From Caballeronia arationis (lineage in GTDB: Bacteria; Pseudomonadota; Gammaproteobacteria; Burkholderiales; Burkholderiaceae): a stretch of DNA of 64,000 nt. Below the pieces are notes generated by a model, which was given only the letters and a program-made list of their open reading frames with translations, was not told where the DNA came from and made no database searches. Positions 17,285-25,942 of this stretch are shown in pieces; the first letter of the stretch is position 1, and every line of letters begins with the position of its first letter. A program made the position numbers and the translations under genes. The stretch lies in assembly GCF_001544975.2 (NCBI RefSeq), contig NZ_FCOG02000007.1, positions 1 through 64,000 of the forward strand, given 5' to 3'.

Positions 17285-18274
17285 CTACATCCCCCAGCGC
17301 AGGCCGGGCGCATGCACGGGGCTGTCCCAGTGGGCGGTCATCTCGTCGTCGAGCACGCATAGCGTGATCGATGCGCCCGACATCTCCAGCGATGTCGTGA
17401 GCGGCCCGACCAGCACGCGCGAAACATGCAGGTCGCGCTGCTGCAACCACAGACGCGTCGAGTTGAAAAGCAGATAAAGCTCGCCGAGCGGCGTGCCGCC
17501 AAGCCCGTTCACGAGCACGAGCAGTTGCGCGCCCGCCTCTGGCGCCAGATCGTCGACGATCGCCGTAAGCAGCTCGCCCGCGATCGCATCGGCGGAGGCC
17601 ATCGGCGCGCGGCGCCGCCCCGGCTCGCCGTGGATGCCGACGCCCACCTCGATTTCATCGTCGCCGATCTTGAACGTGCGCGTGCCCGCCGCCGGCACGG
17701 TGCAGCTCGTGAACGCGACGCCCATCGATGCCGTGTGCTTGTTGATGCGATCGCCGAAGGTCTTGCACTGTTCGAGGCTCGCGCCGCTCTCCGCCATGCT
17801 GCCCACCAGCTTCTCGACGATCACCGTGCCCGCCACACCACGACGCCCCGTCGTATAGCTCGAATTCTCCACGGCGACATCGTCGTTGATGAGCACCATC
17901 GCGTTTTCGACCTCGCACATCTCCGACGCCATCTCGAAGTTCATCACGTCGCCGGAATAGTTCTTCACGATGAACAGCACGCCCGCGCCCATATCGACGG
18001 CCTTCGCGGCAGCCATCATCTGGTCGGGCGTCGGCGAGGTGAAAACCTGACCCGGACACGCCGCGTCGAGCATCCCGTAGCCGACGAAGCCGCTGTGCAG
18101 CGGCTCGTGTCCCGAGCCGCCGCCGGAGATCAGCGCGACCTTGCCGGGCTTCGGTTCGCGGCGCCGCACAAACACGGGATCTTCGTTGAGCACGACCAAA
18201 TCGGCATGCGCGGCGGCGAAGCCGGCGAGGCTTTCCGTGAGGAAGTCGTCGACGTGGTTGATGAACTTCTTCAT
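17285..18274 (-). CDS. dhaK: Dihydroxyacetone kinase substrate-binding subunit DhaK
   Basis: DhaK binds dihydroxyacetone or a related ketose covalently through a His and, with DhaL, phosphorylates it. The 329-residue product contains GGGSGHEPLHSGFVG (~48-62), VKNYSGDVMNFE and the substrate-binding His in GVGIHGEPG near residue 214. The start at 18274 follows an AGGAG and lies 14 bases from the end of dhaL. No DhaM (PTS phosphoryl donor) is encoded nearby, so the phosphoryl donor is open. The last gene of the operon. Confidence 0.92.
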   Translation of the reverse strand: MKKFINHVDDFLTESLAGFAAAHADLVVLNEDPVFVRRREPKPGKVALISGGGSGHEPLHSGFVGYGMLDAACPGQVFTSPTPDQMMAAAKAVDMGAGVLFIVKNYSGDVMNFEMASEMCEVENAMVLINDDVAVENSSYTTGRRGVAGTVIVEKLVGSMAESGASLEQCKTFGDRINKHTASMGVAFTSCTVPAAGTRTFKIGDDEIEVGVGIHGEPGRRRAPMASADAIAGELLTAIVDDLAPEAGAQLLVLVNGLGGTPLGELYLLFNSTRLWLQQRDLHVSRVLVGPLTTSLEMSGASITLCVLDDEMTAHWDSPVHAPGLRWGM

Positions 18275-18288
18275 GTTTCCACTCCTTT

Positions 18289-18918
18289 TCAACTGGATTG
18301 GGCGAGCCGCGCGCACACCGCCGCGATCATGAGCTGGCTGGACCGCGCTCCGGGATCGATATGGCCGCGCGAGCGTTCGCCGAGAAAGGACGCGCGCCCC
18401 TTGGTCGCGAGCATGTCGCGCGTGGCGAGCATCGACGTTTCGGCGACCTGCGGCAAGCCGGTCAGCACATCGCCGGAGGACGCGCCTGCGGCAGCCAGTT
18501 CCTCGAAACGCCGGGCGACCGGGATCAGCACGTCCATCATCGTCTTGCTGCCCTCGCCCGTCTTGCCGCGCTGCCCGACGGCATCGACGCCGGCCATGAA
18601 GATGCGAGCCAGGGCATCGACGTTCAGCGTTTCGTTCGCGGACGCCTTTCCCATGCCGTTCAGCAGCGAAAAGAACAAGGGACCCGACGAACCGCCTACC
18701 GTCGAGAGGATTTTCATCGCGGCCAGGTCGAGCGCGGGCCCGAACGCGGCAGCCTCGATCTGCGCGCGCGCCGTGACGAGCGCTTCCATGCCGCGCAGCA
18801 GGTTGAAGATATGATCGCCGTCGCCGATCTGCTGGTCGAGCTGCGCGATCTCATCGGTGTTCGCCACGAGCGCCGCGTGCGCGGCGTCGATGCATGCCAT
18901 GACCGTCTTGCCGTTCAT
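18289..18918 (-). CDS. dhaL: Dihydroxyacetone kinase nucleotide-binding subunit DhaL
   Basis: The 209-residue product is the ADP/ATP-binding subunit of a two-part dihydroxyacetone-type kinase. It has the Mg-nucleotide Asp cluster in IGDGDHIFNLLRG (~32-44), GGSSGPLF (~75-82) and TGEGSKTMMD. Its ATG overlaps the upstream ABC ATPase stop as ATGA. In PTS-type systems DhaL carries tightly bound ADP rephosphorylated by DhaM; in ATP-type kinases K and L domains use ATP directly. Which applies here cannot be told from the sequence. Confidence 0.92.
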   Translation of the reverse strand: MNGKTVMACIDAAHAALVANTDEIAQLDQQIGDGDHIFNLLRGMEALVTARAQIEAAAFGPALDLAAMKILSTVGGSSGPLFFSLLNGMGKASANETLNVDALARIFMAGVDAVGQRGKTGEGSKTMMDVLIPVARRFEELAAAGASSGDVLTGLPQVAETSMLATRDMLATKGRASFLGERSRGHIDPGARSSQLMIAAVCARLAQSS

Positions 18919-19934
18919 GTCCGGATCCTCCTGCCGTCGGCGCGAAAATATAAAAGGCTTTGCGCGGGCAGCGAGATGCCTACCGTCTGTCCCGGGCTGA
19001 AGTTGCGCTCCATCGAGGTCGTCGCGACGACCGGCGTGCCGTTGCGATCGAGAATCAGCAGATGCCGCAGCGGTGAATATTCGAGCACCTTCAGTTCGAG
19101 CGCGCTCTGTCTGCCGGCCGCTTCGAGCACGATGTCCTCCGGACGAATCGCGACGACGGAGGCATCGGCGGGAAGCGAGGACGCATCGAAGAACGCGGGC
19201 GGCAGCAGGTTGATCGGCGGCGAGCCGAGGCGCCGCGCGGCGGACAGGCATTCGGGATCGCCATAGACTTCGCGCGGCGTGCCGATCTGCACGAGACGCC
19301 CGTGTTCGAGAATGCCGATGCGGTCTGCGAGCGTCGTCGCTTCAACCTGGTCGTGCGTCACGTAGACGATGGTCGCGCCGATCTGCCGGTGCAACCGCTT
19401 TAGTTCGATGCGCAGTTCCTCGCGCAGCTTGGCATCGAGCGACGAGAGCGGCTCGTCCATCAGGAACGCGCGCGGCTCGCGCACGAGGGCGCGCCCGATC
19501 GCGACGCGTTGCATCTCGCCGCCCGAGAGATGCGTCGCCATGTTGCCGAGCTTCGACTCCATGTGCAGCATCCCGGCGACCTTCTGCACGCGCGCGCGCA
19601 CCTCGCCTTCGCTCGTGCGGCGGCGCGGCGAGCGCAGCGGAAACGCGAGGTTGTCGAAGACGCTCAGGTGCGGATACAGCGAATACTGCTGGAAGATGAA
19701 CGCGACATCGCGCTCGGACGGATGGACGTCTGTCGCGATCTCGCCGTCGATCAGCACGTCACCTGCATCGGGGCCTTCGAGACCCGCGATGAGACGCAGC
19801 GTGGTCGTCTTGCCCGCGCCGCTCGGACCGAGGATCACCACGAATTCGCCGTCCTTCACGTCGAGCGATAGATCGTCGACCGCGACGATCGCGCCGAAGC
19901 GCTTCGAGACGTTGCGCAACTGGATCTCAGCCAT
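18915..19934 (-). CDS. ABC transporter ATPase (MalK/UgpC type), second
   Basis: A 339-residue MalK-type ATPase: Walker A GPSGAGKTT (~36-44), signature LSGGEMQRVAIGRAL, Walker B AFLMDEPLSSLD, switch His in VTHDQ, and a C-terminal TOBE-type regulatory domain (AIRPEDIVLEAAG onward). The start at 19934 overlaps the preceding ATPase by eight bases. With the neighbouring ATPase it is likely to form a heterodimer driving the two permeases, as in the rhizobial GlpST glycerol transporter. Confidence 0.92.
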   Translation of the reverse strand: MAEIQLRNVSKRFGAIVAVDDLSLDVKDGEFVVILGPSGAGKTTTLRLIAGLEGPDAGDVLIDGEIATDVHPSERDVAFIFQQYSLYPHLSVFDNLAFPLRSPRRRTSEGEVRARVQKVAGMLHMESKLGNMATHLSGGEMQRVAIGRALVREPRAFLMDEPLSSLDAKLREELRIELKRLHRQIGATIVYVTHDQVEATTLADRIGILEHGRLVQIGTPREVYGDPECLSAARRLGSPPINLLPPAFFDASSLPADASVVAIRPEDIVLEAAGRQSALELKVLEYSPLRHLLILDRNGTPVVATTSMERNFSPGQTVGISLPAQSLLYFRADGRRIRT

Positions 19935-21003
19935 GAGCGGCTCCCGGAAGCAGGCGGCCGCTCGTGGCGTCATAGAGCAGCGTGCGGTCGCGGCGCATCG
20001 ACAGCCCGACAGGCGACCCCGCCGCGAGCCTCGCGTCCTTGCTTGTGCGCGCACGCACGACGCCCGCCGCGGTCTCGATGACGAGCACCTGATGCGAGCC
20101 GAGATACTCGTCGGCGATCACCTTGCCGCGCAGCGGTCCCGCGTCATCGATCACGACATGTTCAGGCCGGACGCCGAGCAGCACGCGCTCTGACGTGGCA
20201 TCGCAACGCGGCACGGCGATCGGCGCATCGTGCAGGCGCACTGTTTCATCGCCTGCATGCACTGCGCCGTCCACCGGCAGAAAGTTCATCGGCGGGCTGC
20301 CGATGAAATTGCCGACGAACACCGTCGCCGGAAAATGATAGATCTCGTGCGGCGGCCCAGCTTGCAGCACTTCGCCCTGGTTCATCACGACGAGATCGTC
20401 GGCCATTGCCATCGCTTCGCTCTGGTCGTGCGTCACGTAGACGGTCGTCGCCGAGAGCGCGTTGTGCAGCTTGCGCAATTCGAGGCACATCAGTTCGCGG
20501 AAATCGGCATCGAGCGTGCCGAGCGGCTCGTCCATCAGGAACGCCTTCGGCTGGCGCACAATAGCGCGGCCGAGCGCGACGCGTTGCCGGTCGCCGCCCG
20601 AGAGGCCGCCCGTCTTGCGATCCATCAGCTCCTCGATGCGCAGCATGCGCGCGGCGGCATCCACGCGCGTGGCGATATCGCGGCGCGGCACGTGTTCGTT
20701 CTTCAGCGGAAACGCGATGTTCTCGCGCACCGTCATGTGCGGATAGAGCGCGAACATCTGGAACACGAACGCGATGTCGCGTTGACGAGCGCGCAATGCG
20801 GTGACGTCCTCGCCGTCGATCAGGATCTGGCCGGACGTCGGCAACTCCAGACCGGCGATCATGCGCAGCGTGGTCGTCTTGCCGCAACCCGACGGCCCAA
20901 GCAGCACGACGAAGCGACCCGCGCCGACCGTCAGATCAGTGCCGCGCACGGCGGTGAAATCGCCGAAGCGTTTGTGCAGGTTGACGAGAACGATCTGCGA
21001 CAT
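19927..21003 (-). CDS. ABC transporter ATPase (MalK/UgpC type), first
   Basis: A 358-residue CUT1-type ATPase with Walker A GPSGCGKTT (~35-43), signature LSGGDRQRVALGRAI, Walker B AFLMDEPLGTLD, VTHDQSEAMAMAD and a TOBE-type C-terminus (GVRPEHVVIDD). It starts three bases after the stop of the small membrane protein. Two different ATPases side by side is the arrangement of glycerol/polyol importers rather than of most sugar importers with a single shared ATPase. Confidence 0.93.
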   Translation of the reverse strand: MSQIVLVNLHKRFGDFTAVRGTDLTVGAGRFVVLLGPSGCGKTTTLRMIAGLELPTSGQILIDGEDVTALRARQRDIAFVFQMFALYPHMTVRENIAFPLKNEHVPRRDIATRVDAAARMLRIEELMDRKTGGLSGGDRQRVALGRAIVRQPKAFLMDEPLGTLDADFRELMCLELRKLHNALSATTVYVTHDQSEAMAMADDLVVMNQGEVLQAGPPHEIYHFPATVFVGNFIGSPPMNFLPVDGAVHAGDETVRLHDAPIAVPRCDATSERVLLGVRPEHVVIDDAGPLRGKVIADEYLGSHQVLVIETAAGVVRARTSKDARLAAGSPVGLSMRRDRTLLYDATSGRLLPGAAHG

Positions 21004-21006
21004 GAG

Positions 21007-21201
21007 TCAGTCCGGGAAATGGCTGGTGACGAGAAACGCGAACGCGCCGACGAGGATCACGGGAAACGACCACGTGAAGAGCGCAAGCGAGAACGGCTGC
21101 ACGAGCATCGCGATGCCCGCGCCGATCAGGATGGTCGAAAGCGCTTCGCCCGGTCCGCGCCTCAGCAGGTTCACGCGCGGCAGTGTCAGGTCGCGTTTCA
21201 T
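21007..21201 (-). CDS. Small two-helix membrane protein of the polyol ABC operon, unknown
   Basis: A 64-residue frame whose ATG overlaps the permease stop (ATGA) and which ends three bases before the first ATPase. The basic N-terminus (MKRDLTLPRVNLLRR) precedes two predicted membrane helices (about residues 20-38 and 43-58) and a short SHFPD tail. Rhizobial glycerol ABC operons also carry a small membrane protein, but I do not recognise this one as the same family. The tight packing strongly suggests it is translated and works with the transporter. Confidence 0.72.
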   Translation of the reverse strand: MKRDLTLPRVNLLRRGPGEALSTILIGAGIAMLVQPFSLALFTWSFPVILVGAFAFLVTSHFPD

Positions 21202-22151
21202 TTGCGCACCGCTCCGAAGGTGATGCCGCGCAACAGGTGCTTGCGCAGCACGACGGTGAAGAAGAGGATCGGCAGCACGAAGAGCGTCGTCGCCGCCGCG
21301 ACCGCCGGCCAGTCTTGCCCGCCCTCGCCGATGATGAACGGGATGAACGGCGGCATCGTCTGCGCATCGCCGCTCGTGAGCAACGACGCGAACGCGTACT
21401 CGTTCCACGCGAAGATCAGGCAGAAGATCGCGGTCGCTGCGATGCCGGTGATCGCCTGCGGCAACACCACTTTGACGAACGCGTGCAGCCGCGTGTAGCC
21501 ATCGACGAGGGCGGCCTCTTCGTATTCGCGCGGGATCTCGTCCATGAAGCCCTTGAGCAGCCAGACCGCGAGCGAGACGTTCACCGCCGTATAGAGCACG
21601 ATCATGCCGACATAACTGTCGCTCAGGCCGAGCGCGCGATACATCAGGTAGATCGGGATCGCGACGGCAATCGGCGGCATCATGCGCGTCGAGAGGATGA
21701 AGAACAGCAGGTCGTCTGCGAGCGGCACCTTGAAGCGCGAGAACGCATACGCCGCAAGCGTACCGAGGAACACTGCCAGAAACGTCGAGCCGAACCCGAT
21801 CACGAGCGAGTTCATGAAACGCGGCAAGACCTTCGACGGTCCCGCGATCACCATGTTGCGTTTTCTCACGTCGCGCTCGTACCAGGTCGTCGCGGGGGGC
21901 AGGCTCGCGATGAACTCGGGCGTCTGCCGCGAGCGGATCGTGAAGAGATTCACGTAGCCTTCGAGCGACGGATGAAACACGACGACCGGCGGATACGCAA
22001 TCGCGTCCTCCTGCGTCTTGAAGCTCGTCATGAAGATCCACGCGATCGGCAGCGTCGTCACGAGCGCATACGCGATCACGACGATTGCCGCGAAGCGCTT
22101 GCCGCCCGCCGATGCGGCCACCACGGAATGGGCGTTGCCAGACGGTCTCAT
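21198..22151 (-). CDS. ABC transporter permease, CUT1 family (MalG-like)
   Basis: A 317-residue inner-membrane permease with about six membrane helices and the EAA coupling motif EYEEAALVDGYTRLHAFVKVVLP. The periplasmic loop after the first helix is unusually long (ca. residues 50-105) for a MalG-type subunit. The start at 22151 overlaps the other permease stop by four bases; the stop overlaps the small membrane protein start. Confidence 0.9.
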   Translation of the reverse strand: MRPSGNAHSVVAASAGGKRFAAIVVIAYALVTTLPIAWIFMTSFKTQEDAIAYPPVVVFHPSLEGYVNLFTIRSRQTPEFIASLPPATTWYERDVRKRNMVIAGPSKVLPRFMNSLVIGFGSTFLAVFLGTLAAYAFSRFKVPLADDLLFFILSTRMMPPIAVAIPIYLMYRALGLSDSYVGMIVLYTAVNVSLAVWLLKGFMDEIPREYEEAALVDGYTRLHAFVKVVLPQAITGIAATAIFCLIFAWNEYAFASLLTSGDAQTMPPFIPFIIGEGGQDWPAVAAATTLFVLPILFFTVVLRKHLLRGITFGAVRK

Positions 22152-23104
22152 CGCTGTTTGATCCGGTTGAGAGCCTTGATATAGATGTTCGCCGCGCCGA
22201 ACACGGTTACGAAGAGAATGATCGCGAGCGCCGACGAATAACCTGTCTGCCATTTCTCGAACGCGGCCCGCTTCAATGTGATCGATACGGTTTCCGTCAC
22301 CGATCCCGGGCCACCCGAAGTCAGCAGGTTCACCATGTCGAACATCTTGAAGTTCTCGATGCCGCGAAAGAGCACAGCGAGCATCAGGAACGGCAGGGTC
22401 ATCGGCAGCGTGATCGACCAGAACTGACGCCACGGGCTGGCGCGATCCACTTCGGCCGCTTCGTAGATGTAGTCGGGAATCGAGCGCAGTCCCGCGAGAC
22501 AGATCAGCATCACATAGGGCGTCCACATCCATGCATCGACCATCACGATGGTCCACGGCGCGAGCGGCACGTCGCCGATCATCTGGAACGAACCGGGCGG
22601 AATGCCGGTGAGAAAGCTCACGATGTCGTTGAAGAGGCCTGTCTGCGGCTGCAGCAGAAAGGTCCAGAAGTTGCCGACGACCGCGGGCGACAGCATCATC
22701 GGCAAGAGGATCAGCGTGGTCCAGAAGCTGTGGCCGCGAAACTGCCTGTTGATGAGGAGCGCGAGGCCGAAGCCCAGCAGCACTTCCAGTCCCACCGACC
22801 AGAACACGAAACGCGCGGTGACCTGCATCGCGTACCAGATGTCTTCGTCGGTGAGGATGTCCACGTAGTTGTCGATGCCGACGAAGTGCGGCGCCACGCT
22901 CGGCATGTTCGACTTGAAGCTGGTGAACGACAGCCGCAGGGCCCAGATCAACGGAAAGATGTTGATCGCGAGAAGCAGCAGGATCGTCGGAAGAATGAAG
23001 AGCCACGCGATCGTGCGGTCCGAAAGCCCGCGCAGCTTGCTGACCGCGCGACGCGTTTGTCGCGGGTCGACTTCCTGCGTTACGAAAGGCCTGTCTGCCT
23101 GCAT
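22148..23104 (-). CDS. ABC transporter permease, CUT1 family (MalF-like)
   Basis: A 318-residue permease with an N-terminal cytoplasmic stretch, first helix at ~32-52 (IAWLFILPTILLLLAINIF), and the EAA motif IYEAAEVDRASPWRQFWSIT. It pairs with the MalG-like subunit encoded immediately downstream. The 106-base gap to the binding-protein gene contains a stable hairpin, which may set different expression levels for the binding protein and permeases. Confidence 0.92.
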   Translation of the reverse strand: MQADRPFVTQEVDPRQTRRAVSKLRGLSDRTIAWLFILPTILLLLAINIFPLIWALRLSFTSFKSNMPSVAPHFVGIDNYVDILTDEDIWYAMQVTARFVFWSVGLEVLLGFGLALLINRQFRGHSFWTTLILLPMMLSPAVVGNFWTFLLQPQTGLFNDIVSFLTGIPPGSFQMIGDVPLAPWTIVMVDAWMWTPYVMLICLAGLRSIPDYIYEAAEVDRASPWRQFWSITLPMTLPFLMLAVLFRGIENFKMFDMVNLLTSGGPGSVTETVSITLKRAAFEKWQTGYSSALAIILFVTVFGAANIYIKALNRIKQR

Positions 23105-23167
23105 GCCTGTCTCCTATATCGACCAGAGCTAGCGCTTGCTCTGGTCCCATGCAACCTGGCTCACCCG

Positions 23168-23198
23168 TAAAGCGGCGGCCCCCTGCGGACCGCCGCCA
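23168..23198 (-). terminator. Intercistronic hairpin between binding protein and permeases
   Basis: On the minus strand GGCGGCGG and CCGCCGC form a stem followed by a short TTT. It lies ~15-40 bases after the binding-protein stop. Such hairpins commonly stabilise the upstream mRNA or partly terminate transcription so the periplasmic protein exceeds the permeases; that role here is inferred. Confidence 0.55.
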
Positions 23199-23210
23199 TG
23201 CTGCCAGGCC

Positions 23211-24542
23211 TCAGTTCTTGCCCGCCTGCTTGAACACCTTGTTCCAGTCCTTGACGAGCAGATCCAGCGCTTCCTTCGCGGTGCCCTTGTCAGCAACGAC
23301 GTAGTCGTGCACGCGCTTCTGCATGTCGAGCAGGAGCTCTGCATACGTCGGCTCGGCCCAGAAGTCCTTGACGATCTCCATCGACTTCAGGAAGGCCGGC
23401 GCGAACGGTGCGCTGCCCGGAAAGCTGGGGTCCTGCACGACCGACTTCGCCGCCGAATAGCCGCCCAGCTGCCACCACTTCTTCTGCACGTCTGCCTGGG
23501 CGAACCACTTGATGTATTCGAGCGCATCGTCCTTGTGATCCGAGTACGACACGACCGAGATGCCCTGTCCGCCGAGTTGCGTGAACTGCTTCTTCTCGCG
23601 CGGATTGACGAAGAAGCCGATCTTGTCGCCGCCGACGTTTGGGTCCTTGTACAGGCCGGGAAAGAACGCGAACCAGTTCATCTGCATCGCGACCTGGCCG
23701 GACTTGAACGCATCGAGACCTTCCTGCATGTACGCGTTCGTCATGCCGGGCGCCGTGCAGCACTTGTAGAGCGACTTATAGAACTCCAGCCCCTTCACCG
23801 CATCCGGCGAGTTCACGAAGCCTTCGAGGTGATAAGGCTTCTTCGGGTCCTGATACTCGAAGCCGAAGCTGTAGAGCGCATTGGTCACACCCATCGTGAT
23901 GCCTTCCGAACCGCGCTCGGTGAAGATATACGCACCGTACACCGTCTTGCCGTCGATCTTGCGGCCCTGGAAGAACTCGGCGGTCTGCTTGAGTTCGTCC
24001 CATGTCTGCGGCGGTTCGAGTTCGCGCTTGTACTTCTGCTTGAACTCGGCGCGCAACTCGGGCCGGGCGAACCAGTCCTTGCGATAGGTCCAGCCGACTG
24101 CATCGGCCATGGCGGGCAACGCCCAGTAGTTCGGCGTGTTCTTCGGCCACTCCGCGTAGCCGACGACCGTCGCCGGCATGAAGTCGTCCATCGAGATCTT
24201 GTTCTTCGCGAAGAAGTCGTTGAGCTTCACGTAATGCCCATTGACCGCCGCGCCGCCGATCCACTGGCTGTCGCCGATGATCAGGTCGCACAGCTTGCCC
24301 TTCGAGTTCAGTTCGTTGAGAAAGCGGTCGGCGTAGCTCGTCCAGGGAACGAACTCGAACTTCATCTGAATGCCGCTCTTCGCCGTGAAGTCCTTCGATA
24401 ATTCGACGAGCGCGTTCGCCGGATCCCATGCCGCCCAGCAGAGCGTCAGCTGCTTGCCCTGCGCCTGCGCGCCGCCCGCCATGCAAAGCCCCAGCGACAA
24501 AGCCAGGGCTGCGGCCATCCTTCGTGGTGTAAGCCGTAACAT
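23211..24542 (-). CDS. ABC transporter periplasmic substrate-binding protein
   Basis: The 443-residue product has a signal peptide ending AQAQ (~28) and an extracellular solute-binding fold (KQLTLCWAAWDPANALVELS...). AGGAGA precedes the start. Two adjacent Cys residues (KCCTAPG, ~260) are unusual in a periplasmic protein. The dhaKL genes in the same operon suggest that the ligand is a polyol, triose or tetrose such as glycerol, dihydroxyacetone or erythritol; this is inference and the ligand cannot be read from the sequence. Confidence 0.92.
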   Translation of the reverse strand: MLRLTPRRMAAALALSLGLCMAGGAQAQGKQLTLCWAAWDPANALVELSKDFTAKSGIQMKFEFVPWTSYADRFLNELNSKGKLCDLIIGDSQWIGGAAVNGHYVKLNDFFAKNKISMDDFMPATVVGYAEWPKNTPNYWALPAMADAVGWTYRKDWFARPELRAEFKQKYKRELEPPQTWDELKQTAEFFQGRKIDGKTVYGAYIFTERGSEGITMGVTNALYSFGFEYQDPKKPYHLEGFVNSPDAVKGLEFYKSLYKCCTAPGMTNAYMQEGLDAFKSGQVAMQMNWFAFFPGLYKDPNVGGDKIGFFVNPREKKQFTQLGGQGISVVSYSDHKDDALEYIKWFAQADVQKKWWQLGGYSAAKSVVQDPSFPGSAPFAPAFLKSMEIVKDFWAEPTYAELLLDMQKRVHDYVVADKGTAKEALDLLVKDWNKVFKQAGKN

Positions 24543-24646
24543 GTGTCTTCTCCTTCTTGCTTGCGGTCTCCATCCTGATGACGGTCGACGCCCATGCGCC
24601 GGGCGTCGTGCTTCGGCACTTGCGGGGTCAGCCGCCGGTCCGCGTG

Positions 24647-24682
24647 TCGCGATCCGTCTCGCGATCCGTTTCGCGATCGTTA
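24647..24682. repeat. Three tandem 12-base repeats before the binding-protein gene
   Basis: TCGCGATCCGTC, TCGCGATCCGTT and TCGCGATCGTTA follow each other at a 12-base period. They sit about 105-140 bases upstream of the binding-protein start, at the end of the LacI-type regulator gene; the third copy runs into the regulator's stop codon (24680-24682). The core TCGCGA is a palindrome. They could be a regulator array or simple slippage. Confidence 0.7.
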
Positions 24683-25699
24683 GGCATGCGCATTCTCACG
24701 AAGATAAATTCGGGTTTCCGGCGTCGGGATCGCAAGCGCGCCCCGCACGTCGTTCAGAAAGTTGACGGCCGCGATGCCCGCCCAGTGCACGATGCCGCGC
24801 ACGTCCTGATCGAGGATCACGTCGATCGCGCGCTCCGCGAGTTGACCGCGCGTCTCGGGCGAGAGGCCATGGCCGATCACGACGACGCGCGCCTTGTCGC
24901 CCGCCTCCTGCAGCGCCGAAGCGATGCCCGAGATGCCGCCGCCCGTCGCGTAGACGCCCGCGAGGTCTTCATGGCGCGCGAGCAACCCGGCCGTGGCGAG
25001 GCCGGCGCCGTCGCTGTCCTCGGCGAAATCGGGCTCCGCGATCCAGCGCAGATTACGGAAGTCCTCTTCGAGCACCTGCGAAAAGCCGGTGCGCCGTTCC
25101 AGCTGGTCATGAAGCCGCGACGAGCCCGAGACCACCGCCACCGTGCCGATGCGATTGCCGAGAAAGCGGCCCATCAGGAGGCCCGCGGTGCGCCCCGCGA
25201 TGCGGTTGTCGACGCCCACGTACGCGGCGCGGCTGCTGCCGGGAAGATCGGAGAACACGGTAACCACGGGCACGTCGGCTTCGGCCAGTTCCTCGATCAG
25301 GCGCTCGACCCACGGGTAATCGAGCGGCGCGAGCACGAGCGCGTCGTAATCGCGCGCCTTCTCCGCAAACGCGACGGTCTCGCGCTGACTCGCGAAGTCG
25401 CATCGATAGAACGATGGCGTGACGCGATGCTCGCGAAAGAAGCTCGCGGACAACGCGATGTCGCGCTCGACGTGATCGAGAAAACGCGAGTTGACCTGCG
25501 GCAGCACGAAGGCCACCCGAAACGTGCTCGGCTTGGGAGGACGTCCGCGGCTCGCGCGTTCGTCGCGAAGATTGGCGAGCGCCACGTGCACGCGCTCGGC
25601 GGTTTCGGGCCGCACGGCCTGATCGTCGCGCAGCACACGATCGACCGTCGCCACACTGACGCCGGCTCGCCGCGCAATCATCATCCGGGTAGCCGGCAT
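24680..25699 (-). CDS. LacI-family transcriptional regulator of the polyol operon
   Basis: A 339-residue LacI/PurR-type regulator: a helix-turn-helix at residues ~8-27 (MIARRAGVSVATVDRVLRDD) and a periplasmic-binding-protein-like effector domain (STFRVAFVLPQVN onward; AYVGVDNRIAGRTAGLLMGR). The VATVDRVL variant recurs in regulators of polyol ABC clusters. Start at 25699 is chosen for the GGAGGA eight bases upstream. It lies first in the operon direction, 137 bases before the binding-protein gene, and likely responds to the transported or phosphorylated substrate. Confidence 0.9.
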   Translation of the reverse strand: MPATRMMIARRAGVSVATVDRVLRDDQAVRPETAERVHVALANLRDERASRGRPPKPSTFRVAFVLPQVNSRFLDHVERDIALSASFFREHRVTPSFYRCDFASQRETVAFAEKARDYDALVLAPLDYPWVERLIEELAEADVPVVTVFSDLPGSSRAAYVGVDNRIAGRTAGLLMGRFLGNRIGTVAVVSGSSRLHDQLERRTGFSQVLEEDFRNLRWIAEPDFAEDSDGAGLATAGLLARHEDLAGVYATGGGISGIASALQEAGDKARVVVIGHGLSPETRGQLAERAIDVILDQDVRGIVHWAGIAAVNFLNDVRGALAIPTPETRIYLRENAHA

Positions 25700-25715
25700 G
25701 GGTCTCCTCCGCCGC

Positions 25716-25768
25716 GCTTGCATTGCTTTTGTTTAATCAAGTTAGTTTTTTCCGCGAAAAATGCAAGC
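25716..25768. promoter_or_regulatory. Candidate operator pair upstream of the LacI-type gene
   Basis: GCTTGCATT (25716-25724) and AATGCAAGC (25760-25768) are perfect 9-base inverted copies with 35 bases between them, in an AT-rich stretch just upstream of the regulator start. Their centres are 44 bases apart, about four helical turns, which would suit a looped regulator dimer pair. Autoregulation is inferred. Confidence 0.45.
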
Positions 25769-25942
25769 TTTTTTCGCGCGTTAAAACCGTCATTTGATTG
25801 CATGCCCCGCGCAATGGCGAGATTATTTCTGTAGCTACTTACTTCGGATGACAGATAAAGTTCTTGAACAAAGCATCGATATGGAAATTTGAGCGAAAAT
25901 GGCGGTTGCCTGCGCGTTCGCTACGGGCAACAGGAGGAGCAC

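Noticed and set aside
21198..23150. Apparent 650-codon fused permease frame
   Set aside because: The first half is the out-of-frame shadow of the MalF-like permease; the true MalG-like start overlaps its stop at 22148-22151.
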